Below, piece after piece: positions 28,249 to 34,749 of a stretch of 34,749 nt of DNA (the stretch's first letter is position 1; the number at the start of each line of letters is the position of its first letter). The position numbers were made by a program, and so were the translations under genes. Below the pieces are notes generated by a model. That model did not search any database. It saw nothing but the letters and a program-made list of their open reading frames with translations, and was not told the origin of the DNA. The DNA lies in assembly GCF_000513935.1 (NCBI RefSeq), contig NZ_AZUY01000011.1, forward strand, positions 7,501 through 42,249. The letters run 5' to 3'. Origin of the DNA: Mesorhizobium sp. WSM3626. Its GTDB lineage: Bacteria; Pseudomonadota; Alphaproteobacteria; Rhizobiales; Rhizobiaceae.

Positions 28249-29487
28249 ATGATCCTCCCCATGGGCAGGCTTGCGATCCTCGCTTGGGCATTTCTGGGGC
28301 TTTTGCTGCTGCGCGCCGACGCCGAGCCGGCGCGGCGCGTGGCGCTCGTCATCGGCAACGGCACCTATGCCGAGGCCGGCACGCTGGCCAATCCCGTCAA
28401 CGACGCGCTCGACATCGCCGACAAGCTGCGTTCCATCGGCTTCGAGGTCATCGAAGGCAACGATCTCGGCAAGCGCGCGCTTGAACGCAGCATTGGCGAG
28501 TTCTCAGATGCGCTCGAAGGTGCCGGCGTCGGGCTTTTCTATTATGCCGGCCACGGCCTGCAGGTCGAAGGCCGCAACTATATCGTGCCGGTCGATGCCA
28601 GGCTCGACATGCCGGTGAAGCTGCAGCTCGAAGCAGTGCCGATCGACGAAGTCCTCGACATCATGGAACAACAGACCAAGGTCAGCCTGGTCTTTCTCGA
28701 TGCCTGTCGCAACAACCCGTTTGCCCGCAGCTTGAGCCGCACCGCCTCCACCCGCTCCGCGGCGGCGCTGGCGGGTCTGGCGCAGTTCGATTCGACGCGC
28801 GGCTCATTCATCGCCTTTTCGACCGCGCCGGGTGCTGTCGCCATGGACGGTAGCGGGCGCAACTCGCCCTTCGCCCAGGCCCTGCTGCGCCACATCGCCG
28901 AACCCGGCCAGAGCATCAACGACATGATGATCGCGGTGCGCCGCGACGTGGTTTCGCAAACCCGCGATGCCCAGCGCCCCTGGGAGCAGGGTTCGCTGCT
29001 CGAACGCTTCGAATTTGTGCCCGGCGAAGGACCGGAAAAAACGCCTGCGCCGGCCACCCCACCCGCGCCCTCGACGCAAGTGGCTACGCTCGAGCGTTCG
29101 GTCGGCAACGACAAAAGCGCGATCGAGAAATTCCTGCGCGACGACTACCTGTCGCCGGACGTCAAGGACATGCGCACCGCCGTCCGCCGGCTTTACGGAC
29201 CATCGGCCACCATCTTCGGCACGCCTTACGATGCCGAGACGCTTGTGAAGGTGAAGAGCGACTGGTTCGCGCAATGGGCCTCGTGGTCGCTCGGCCTCGA
29301 ACCGGGCAGCCTGGAGGTCACACCGCTTGGCGAGGGCAGCGCCCAGGCCGTCTTTGCCATGAACTACGACTACAGGCCAAAGGACAAGTCCGCGGCACCT
29401 GTGGCCGGCAAGGCGCGGGTGACGCTGGAATTGGTCAAGACCGATAAGGGATGGCGCGTCGTGTCAGAGACATCGCGGGCGATGTGA
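28249..29487 (+). CDS. Secreted caspase-like (peptidase C14) protein with C-terminal NTF2-like domain
   Basis: Exported orthocaspase-type protein, 412 residues. A signal peptide ([21 protein letters not shown]) precedes the caspase p20-like domain: [11 protein letters not shown], then the catalytic histidine H102 in YYAGHGLQV and catalytic cysteine C153 in LDACRNNP. Both residues of the dyad are present, so it may be active. A p10-like region follows ([28 protein letters not shown]), then a proline/alanine linker (about 262-280) and a C-terminal domain (about 290-410) with the closing [20 protein letters not shown] typical of NTF2/SnoaL-like folds. The ATG at 28261 is an alternative. It is divergent from argJ; the substrate and role are unknown. 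Confidence 0.88.
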   Translation: MILPMGRLAILAWAFLGLLLLRADAEPARRVALVIGNGTYAEAGTLANPVNDALDIADKLRSIGFEVIEGNDLGKRALERSIGEFSDALEGAGVGLFYYAGHGLQVEGRNYIVPVDARLDMPVKLQLEAVPIDEVLDIMEQQTKVSLVFLDACRNNPFARSLSRTASTRSAAALAGLAQFDSTRGSFIAFSTAPGAVAMDGSGRNSPFAQALLRHIAEPGQSINDMMIAVRRDVVSQTRDAQRPWEQGSLLERFEFVPGEGPEKTPAPATPPAPSTQVATLERSVGNDKSAIEKFLRDDYLSPDVKDMRTAVRRLYGPSATIFGTPYDAETLVKVKSDWFAQWASWSLGLEPGSLEVTPLGEGSAQAVFAMNYDYRPKDKSAAPVAGKARVTLELVKTDKGWRVVSETSRAM

Positions 29488-29592
29488 GACACCGCTTGAT
29501 GACTGCGGCGCCCCTGCGTCACAAAACGGGTCGTTTCGTTTCATCGCCGGATCGCTTATCGTTGCCAGCGAATTCAAATGAGGACGACAAGA

Positions 29593-30192
29593 ATGGCCGA
29601 GGAGGCTGATACGGCGCGCAAATCGATCGGTGCGCGGCGCAATCCCGACAGTGCGGACGCCATACTGGAGGCGGCCGAGGCAGTCCTTGTCGAGGCCGGT
29701 TATGCCGGTTTCTCGATCGAAGCGGTGGCGCGGCGCGCACGCGCCGGCAAGCCGACTATCTATCGCTGGTGGCCAAGCAAGGCGGCGCTGCTGCTGGAGG
29801 TCTATCAGCGCCAGAAGCGCGTCGACGTTCCCGATACGGGAAAACTGGAGGAGGACCTCGTCGGCTTTTTGATGAACCTGTTCTCGCACTGGCGCGAGAC
29901 ATCGTCGGGCAGCGTGTTCAGGTCCCTGATCGCCGAGGCGCAGTCGGATGAAACCGCCGCCGAAGCCCTTGCCGATTATGCTGGCGGACGCCGGGCCCAC
30001 ACCCGCCAGATCATCGAACGCGCCAACGCAAGGGGCGAGATCGACAGCGACATCGATCCGGCCGTGGTCACCGATCTCGTGGCTTCCTACGCCTGGCGGC
30101 ATCTCCTGACCAACCGGCTCGGCGAACCCGAAGCGACGATCCGCAAGGTGGTTCGATATCTCCTGCAAGGCATAGCAGCGCCCGGCAGGTAG
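29593..30192 (+). CDS. TetR/AcrR family transcriptional regulator
   Basis: 199-residue one-component repressor. The N-terminal helix-turn-helix is clear (AILEAAEAVLVEAGYAGFSIEAVARRARAGKPTIYRWWPSKAALL), with the GKPTIYRWW segment typical of the TetR_C_16/AcrR-like group. The C-terminal ligand-binding domain ends LLTNRLGEPEATIRKVVRYLLQG. ATG 29593 is preferred because GAGGA lies 10 bases upstream; an ATG at 29578 is possible. It follows the caspase-like gene on the same strand with 105 bp between and ends at a strong bidirectional terminator. The target gene is not obvious; the neighbouring caspase-like gene is one candidate. Confidence 0.92.
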   Translation: MAEEADTARKSIGARRNPDSADAILEAAEAVLVEAGYAGFSIEAVARRARAGKPTIYRWWPSKAALLLEVYQRQKRVDVPDTGKLEEDLVGFLMNLFSHWRETSSGSVFRSLIAEAQSDETAAEALADYAGGRRAHTRQIIERANARGEIDSDIDPAVVTDLVASYAWRHLLTNRLGEPEATIRKVVRYLLQGIAAPGR

Positions 30193-30216
30193 GCACCGCT
30201 GGCAAGTGCCAAAGAA

Positions 30217-30253
30217 AAAAGGGCGCGGCGCCTTTCGGCTGCCGCGCCCTTTT
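30217..30253. terminator. Bidirectional Rho-independent terminator between the TetR gene and the parvulin gene
   Basis: A 13-bp perfect stem AAAAGGGCGCGGC (30217-30229) against GCCGCGCCCTTTT (30241-30253), loop of 11. With the A run on the left and T run on the right it works on both strands, ending the TetR transcript and the convergent parvulin transcript. Confidence 0.92.
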
Positions 30254-30268
30254 CGAAGCTGTTCGGGC

Positions 30269-31195
30269 TTACTTGGCGCTTTCCAGCGTATCGACGGCCT
30301 TCTTCAGCTTGGCGTCGGGGATCTCGATCTTGGCACCAGCGCGCAGCGACTTGACCAGTGCGAAATACTTGTCCCGGATGACAGCCTGCTTGGCCTGGTC
30401 CTTGACCTCGTCGAAGGCCGGCGGCTGCTTGGCGCGCTTGTCCTCGAGCTTGATGACGTGCCAGCCGAACTGGGACTGGACCGGCTGCTCGGTATACTTG
30501 CCGACATCGAGCGCGAACGCCGCCTTGTCGAACTCCGGCACCATCTGGCCAGGTCCGAACCAGCCGAGGTCGCCGCCATTGGACTTGCCTGAGGGATCGC
30601 TGGTGTGTTCGTTGGCGAGCTTCTGGAAGTCGGCGCCGCCGTCGAGCTGCTTGATGATCGCGTCGGCCTCTTCCTTCGTCTTCACGAGGATGTGACGGGC
30701 ATGCACCTCGTTGACCGGCGGCGTGTTGGCGATTTCCTGGTCGTAGCGGGCGCGAACCTCGGCGTCGGTGACCTTGTCGACGACGCCCTTCTCGACCATT
30801 TCGCCATGCAGCGCGCGCTGCTGCAGGAAGGCCATGCGGCGCTGGAAGTCGGGATCCTTGTCGAGGCCAGCGGTGACCGCCTGGGCGGCCATGACGCGGA
30901 TTTCGATGGCCGCCGAAAGGGCCGCGGCGCGGCGCTGCTCGGGCGGCAACTGCGCGAACTGCTGCGACAGTTCGCCCTCGGCAAGCACCAGATCGGCTTC
31001 GGTCAAGGGCTGGCCATTGACGGTGGCGATCACGGTATTCGGGTCGACCGGCGCCGCGGCCGGTGCGGCCGCATCCGCCGGGGCAGCCGGTGCGGGAGCG
31101 GTCTCCTGCGCCATCGATGGCGACAGGCAAAGAGCCGACAGGCCCAGGGCAAGGCCAAGGCTGGCAAGCGACGCACGGCTGAACAACAAGGACAT
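30269..31195 (-). CDS. Parvulin-type peptidyl-prolyl cis-trans isomerase, exported
   Basis: Periplasmic folding helper of the PpiC/PrsA/SurA type, 308 residues. A signal peptide (MSLLFSRASLASLGLALG...SMA) is followed by an alanine/proline-rich linker, a SurA-N-like helical region (about 52-155), and the parvulin domain (about 160-255): VNEVHARHILVKTKEEADAI, then GGDLGWFGPGQMVPEFDKAAF and QSQFGWHVIKLED, all with the catalytic-site pattern intact. The C-terminus is a charged helix. It is divergent from secA, with 261 bp between, so an export motor and an exported foldase lie side by side, as in related genomes. Confidence 0.95.
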   Translation of the reverse strand: MSLLFSRASLASLGLALGLSALCLSPSMAQETAPAPAAPADAAAPAAAPVDPNTVIATVNGQPLTEADLVLAEGELSQQFAQLPPEQRRAAALSAAIEIRVMAAQAVTAGLDKDPDFQRRMAFLQQRALHGEMVEKGVVDKVTDAEVRARYDQEIANTPPVNEVHARHILVKTKEEADAIIKQLDGGADFQKLANEHTSDPSGKSNGGDLGWFGPGQMVPEFDKAAFALDVGKYTEQPVQSQFGWHVIKLEDKRAKQPPAFDEVKDQAKQAVIRDKYFALVKSLRAGAKIEIPDAKLKKAVDTLESAK

Positions 31196-31289
31196 AAGGA
31201 TGACTCCGGTGAGGGATTGTAAGGAGGGCGGCTTCCAGATCAGCCAGATTGTGGCGGAATTTGGCGCGACCGGCAGGGCCAGCGCGGCG

Positions 31290-31318
31290 TTGACATCAGT
31301 TGAGCCCCCTCTTATCTG
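31290..31318 (+). promoter_or_regulatory. Candidate sigma-70 promoter of secA
   Basis: TTGACA (31290-31295), 17-base spacer, TATCTG (31313-31318): a strong housekeeping match. The start point would be near 31325, giving a leader of about 130 nt before secA. The leader holds no obvious riboswitch or attenuator that I can name. Confidence 0.65.
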
Positions 31319-31456
31319 TCCATCGACTTGGCGTCCAGAACCGTTTTCCGGGCGCTTTTTGTGTTTGCCCGCATTCAGGCGGTGCGTTCACGTGGATGTG
31401 ATGGGGCCGGCCGGCGCCTGTCTCAAGATTGAGAATTCTATCGAAAGGACCATTGG

Positions 31457-34183
31457 ATGGTCAGTCTCGGCGGTCTCGCCCGTAAGGTTTTCGGTTCCTC
31501 CAACGACCGTCGGGTCAAATCGACCCGCCCCCGCGTCGAGGCGATCAACGCCATGGAAAACGAGATGCGGGCACTCTCCGACGCCGAGCTTGCCGGCCGC
31601 ACGGAAAAATTCCGCCAGGACATCGCCAATGGCGCCAGCCTTGACGACCTGCTGATCCCTGCCTTCGCGACCGCCCGCGAGGCGGCGCGCCGCGTGCTCG
31701 GCATGCGCCCCTTCGACGTCCAGCTGGTTGGCGGCATGGTGCTGCACAATGGCGGCATCGCCGAGATGCGCACCGGCGAGGGCAAGACCCTGGTCGCGAC
31801 GCTGCCGGTCTATCTCAACGCGCTTGCCGGCAATGGCGTCCATGTCGTCACCGTCAACGACTATCTCGCCACCCGCGACTCCGAATGGATGGGCCGCGTC
31901 TACAAATTCCTTGGCCTTTCGGTCGGCGTCATCGTCCACGGCCTGTCGGACGAGGAGCGCCGCGTCGCCTACGCCTCCGACGTCACCTACGCCACCAACA
32001 ACGAGCTCGGCTTCGACTATCTGCGCGACAACATGAAGTATGAGCGCGCCCAGATGGTGCAGCGCGGTCACAATTACGCGATCGTCGACGAGGTCGATTC
32101 CATCCTGGTCGACGAAGCACGCACGCCGCTGATCATTTCCGGTCCGCTCGAGGACCGTTCGGAAATGTACAACACCATCGACACCTTCATCATCCAGCTG
32201 CAGCCGCAGGATTATGAAATCGACGAGAAGCAGAAGACCTCGATCTTCACCGAGGAAGGCACCGAGAAGCTGGAGAACATGCTGCGCGATGCCGACCTGC
32301 TCAAGGGCGAGTCGCTCTACGACGTCGAGAACGTCGCCATCGTCCATCACGTCAACAACGCGCTGAAGGCGCACCGGCTGTTCCAGCGCGACAAGGACTA
32401 CATCGTGCGCAACGGCGAGATCGTCATCATCGACGAGTTCACCGGCCGCATGATGCCGGGCCGCCGCTATTCGGAAGGCCTGCACCAGGCGCTCGAAGCC
32501 AAGGAACATGTGGCGATCCAGCCGGAGAACCAGACGCTCGCCTCCGTCACCTTCCAGAACTATTTCCGCCTCTACAAGAAGCTTTCCGGCATGACCGGCA
32601 CGGCGCTGACCGAGGCCGAGGAATTCGGCAACATCTACGGTCTCGAAGTCACCGAGATCCCGACCAACCTGCCCGTTATCCGCAAGGACGAGGACGACGA
32701 GGTCTACCGGACGGTCGAGGAGAAGTACAAGGCGATCGTCCGGGAGATCCGCGAAGCCAGCGCCAAGGGCCAGCCGACGCTGGTGGGCACGACGTCGATC
32801 GAGAAGTCCGAGCAGTTGGCCGAGCGCCTGCGCAAGGAAGGCTTCACGGATTTCGAGGTGCTGAACGCCCGTCACCACGAGCGCGAGGCAGCGATCGTCG
32901 CCCAGGCCGGCAAGCCCGGCGCCATCACCATCGCCACCAACATGGCCGGCCGCGGCACCGACATCAAGCTCGGCGGCAATGCCGAGATGCGCATCGCCGA
33001 CGAGCTGGGCGACATGCCGGAGGGTCCCGAGCGCGAGGCGCGTGAAAAGGAGATTTATGCCGACGTCGAGCGCCTGAAGGAAAAGGCGCTGGCCGCCGGC
33101 GGCCTTTACGTGCTCGCCACCGAGCGCCATGAGTCACGCCGCATCGACAATCAGCTCAGAGGTCGTTCGGGCCGCCAGGGCGACCCCGGCCGCTCGAAAT
33201 TCTTCCTGTCGCTGCAGGACGACCTGATGCGCATCTTCGGCTCCGAGCGCATGGATGGCATGCTGCAGAAGCTCGGCCTCAAGGAAGACGAGGCGATCAT
33301 CCACCCGTGGATCAACAAGGCGCTGGAAAAGGCGCAGAAGAAGGTCGAGGCGCGCAACTTCGACATCCGCAAGAACCTGTTGAAATATGACGACGTCTCC
33401 AACGACCAGCGCAAGGTGGTGTTCGAGCAGCGCATCGAGCTGATGGACGGCGAAGGCCTCTCGGAAACCATCGGCGAGATGCGCGAAGGCGTCATCGACG
33501 AGATCGTCGCCAAGGCGATACCCGAAAACGCTTATGCCGAGCAGTGGGACGTCGCGGGCCTGAAGGCCGAGGTCGCCGAATTCCTCAATCTCGACCTGCC
33601 GGTCGAGGACTGGGTGAAGGAAGAAGGCATCGCCGAGGACGACATCCGCGAGCGCATCTCCGCCGCCGCCGCCGACGCCGCCAAGGAGCGCGCCGACCGT
33701 TTCGGCCCCGAGGTGATGACCTATGTCGAGCGCTCGGTGGTGCTGCAGACGCTCGACCATCTGTGGCGCGAGCACATCGTCAATCTCGACCATCTGCGTT
33801 CGGTGGTCGGCTTCCGCGGCTACGCCCAGCGCGATCCGCTGCAGGAATACAAGAGCGAGGCGTTCGAGCTGTTCCAGGCGATGCTCGGCAATCTGCGCCA
33901 GGCCGTCACCGCGCAGCTGATGCGCGTCGAACTGGTCCGCCAGGCCGCCGAAGCCCCACCGCCCGAAGCGCCCGACATGTTCGGCACGCATATCGACGGC
34001 ACCACCGGCGAGAATGATGGCGGCGAGACCGCCCTTCTGGTCCGCCCCGACACAACCGCCATTGTCGCGCCCGAAGATCGCGACCCGAACAACCCCGCAA
34101 GCTGGGGCAAGGTCGGCCGCAACGAAGCCTGCCCCTGCGGCTCCGGCAAGAAATACAAGCACTGCCACGGCGCGTTCGCGTAG
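31457..34183 (+). CDS. secA: Preprotein translocase ATPase SecA
   Basis: Motor of the general secretion pathway: it binds unfolded preproteins and drives them through SecYEG with ATP. Full length at 908 residues. Motifs in order: Walker A GEGKT at 107-111; Walker B region [17 protein letters not shown]; the preprotein cross-linking domain; the second nucleotide-binding fold with [14 protein letters not shown] and [13 protein letters not shown]; the helical scaffold; and a C-terminal zinc-binding tail (C-x-C-x8-[21 protein letters not shown]) that binds SecB. AAAGGA precedes the ATG. An inverted-repeat element begins about 10 bp after the stop codon. Confidence 0.98.
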   Translation: MVSLGGLARKVFGSSNDRRVKSTRPRVEAINAMENEMRALSDAELAGRTEKFRQDIANGASLDDLLIPAFATAREAARRVLGMRPFDVQLVGGMVLHNGGIAEMRTGEGKTLVATLPVYLNALAGNGVHVVTVNDYLATRDSEWMGRVYKFLGLSVGVIVHGLSDEERRVAYASDVTYATNNELGFDYLRDNMKYERAQMVQRGHNYAIVDEVDSILVDEARTPLIISGPLEDRSEMYNTIDTFIIQLQPQDYEIDEKQKTSIFTEEGTEKLENMLRDADLLKGESLYDVENVAIVHHVNNALKAHRLFQRDKDYIVRNGEIVIIDEFTGRMMPGRRYSEGLHQALEAKEHVAIQPENQTLASVTFQNYFRLYKKLSGMTGTALTEAEEFGNIYGLEVTEIPTNLPVIRKDEDDEVYRTVEEKYKAIVREIREASAKGQPTLVGTTSIEKSEQLAERLRKEGFTDFEVLNARHHEREAAIVAQAGKPGAITIATNMAGRGTDIKLGGNAEMRIADELGDMPEGPEREAREKEIYADVERLKEKALAAGGLYVLATERHESRRIDNQLRGRSGRQGDPGRSKFFLSLQDDLMRIFGSERMDGMLQKLGLKEDEAIIHPWINKALEKAQKKVEARNFDIRKNLLKYDDVSNDQRKVVFEQRIELMDGEGLSETIGEMREGVIDEIVAKAIPENAYAEQWDVAGLKAEVAEFLNLDLPVEDWVKEEGIAEDDIRERISAAAADAAKERADRFGPEVMTYVERSVVLQTLDHLWREHIVNLDHLRSVVGFRGYAQRDPLQEYKSEAFELFQAMLGNLRQAVTAQLMRVELVRQAAEAPPPEAPDMFGTHIDGTTGENDGGETALLVRPDTTAIVAPEDRDPNNPASWGKVGRNEACPCGSGKKYKHCHGAFA

Positions 34184-34193
34184 CGGCGCGGCT

Positions 34194-34421
34194 CTTTCCT
34201 TCTCCCTGTTTCACGGGGAGAAAGTGGCCCGAAGGGCCGCGATGAGGGCGGCGCCGAGGCTTGCGATTTTGTCTGATGTCTCCACCTGGAGATGACTTCG
34301 CAACCGCGGCTCGCCTGTAGGCGGATTCCTCCAACCTTCCCGACGTAAATCTCCGAAGCCGGCGCCGCCCCTCATCCGCCTGCCGGCACCTTCTCCCCGT
34401 ATAGTGACGGGTAGAAGAAAG
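34194..34421. repeat. Long imperfect inverted-repeat element (MITE-like) downstream of secA
   Basis: The left arm from about 34194 (CTTTCCTTCTCCC ... GGGGAGAAAGTGGCC ... GATGAGGGCGGCGCC) is mirrored by a right arm ending near 34421 (GGCGCCGCCCCTCATCCGCC ... CACCTTCTCCCC ... GGGTAGAAGAAAG). Arms are about 60 bp and imperfect. Each contains a smaller hairpin (TTCTCCC/GGGGAGAA). The core holds TTGCGA/TCGCAA and TCTCCA/TGGAGA pairs. It codes for no protein. It resembles a Mesorhizobium intergenic repeat I recall; transposition is not shown. Confidence 0.65.
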
Positions 34422-34499
34422 CTCCCCACCCAACCGTTTCTTAAGGTGTCTTCGCTACACCAAAGCCTGAAAAGAGGCGGAAAACGGAGAGAAATCGGG

Positions 34500-34749
34500 G
34501 TGCGCTTTTCCGCGGCCACGACTGCCGGGCGGTTCTTGCCGCAGCGTTTGGCGCTGGGGCCGCTGCTTGACCGCATCGACGCCGTGCTGCTTACCGCTGA
34601 CGAGCGCGTCGTGGCTCGCGCCGCCGTCGGTCCTTGCGAAAGCCTGCTCGCCATGAGCGGCAACCAGAATGTCCGCGCAGCCGTCCATGCCGTGACACTG
34701 GCCTTCAACATCGGGCTCATCGTGGTGCTGATCCCGTTTTTCGGCCTGT
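34500..34749 (+). CDS. Partial, possibly N-terminally truncated polysaccharide flippase-like protein
   Basis: The open frame runs off the end of the window. The translated end (VGPCESLLAMSGNQNVRAAV, then HAVTLAFNIGLIVVLIPFFG) matches the pattern of the C-terminal third of oligosaccharide flippases of the MATE/Wzx group (small residue-ESLLxMxG, then a helix ending LIP-x-FG). A normal flippase has roughly 400 residues before or around this point, but upstream there is only the inverted-repeat element and secA. The GTG at 34500 follows GGAGAGAAATCGGG and is only a guess; the frame stays open leftward into the repeat. It may therefore be a broken gene remnant. Confidence 0.4.
   Translation, partial: MRFSAATTAGRFLPQRLALGPLLDRIDAVLLTADERVVARAAVGPCESLLAMSGNQNVRAAVHAVTLAFNIGLIVVLIPFFGL

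Noticed and set aside
31325..31456. secA leader as a SecM-like arrest or riboswitch control
   Set aside because: No arrest-peptide-like open frame or known aptamer pattern is visible; only an ATG-TGA mini-frame that occurs by chance.
31388..33130. A 580-codon minus-strand open frame
   Set aside because: Antisense shadow of secA; same compositional signature as other mirror frames.

Overview
The window is about 35 kb of GC-rich alphaproteobacterial chromosome, most likely from Mesorhizobium or a close relative in the Hyphomicrobiales/Rhizobiales. The reasons are the gene content and order (lysC-ptsP-prfA-prmC-DUF4167-clpB; comF-grxC-nitrilase-DUF1178; argJ between secA/parvulin and GNAT-mutT), the DUF4167 and DUF1178 families, and several short palindromic intergenic repeats of rhizobial type. 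It is mainly core chromosome with a few accessory insertions. I see no tRNA, rRNA, CRISPR array, prophage or complete insertion sequence.

Layout. 1-6.1 kb: envelope genes (M23 peptidase, a DHA2-type MFS exporter with a frameshifted C-terminus, a TMEM175-like channel, a secreted L,D-transpeptidase). 6.1-9.4 kb: a small MmcQ/YjbR protein and clpB with a good candidate heat-shock promoter. 9.4-16.3 kb: a minus-strand block lysC, ptsP, prfA, prmC and DUF4167. 16.5-19 kb: an apparent insertion between lysC and ubiG, holding an orphan CHASE3 hybrid histidine kinase and a frameshifted putative glycolipid-binding gene. 19.1-21.5 kb: ubiG, a DMT exporter and a divergent MarR regulator. 21.5-23.9 kb: the tight operon comF-grxC-nitrilase-DUF1178, divergent from a methyltransferase-like gene. 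24.8-25.6 kb: a rhizobial repeat, an isolated Flp pilin with CtrA-like half-sites upstream, and a small membrane protein. 25.6-28.1 kb: the operon argJ-GNAT-mutT. 28.2-30.2 kb: a secreted caspase-like protein and a TetR regulator, apparently inserted between argJ and the parvulin gene. 30.2-34.2 kb: the parvulin-type peptidyl-prolyl isomerase divergent from secA. 34.2 kb to the end: a long imperfect inverted-repeat element and the C-terminal part of what looks like a polysaccharide flippase.

How the genes work together. Protein fate is the main theme: SecA exports, the parvulin folds exported proteins, ClpB disaggregates, and RF1 with its methylase PrmC ends translation. Envelope remodelling (M23, L,D-transpeptidase) and nitrogen/amino-acid control (EI-Ntr, aspartate kinase, ArgJ) make up most of the rest. 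The points most worth a second look are the two single-base frameshifts, the caspase-like protein with an NTF2-like tail, the Grx/Nit/DUF1178/ComF operon, the repeat elements, and the broken flippase beside the inverted repeat.
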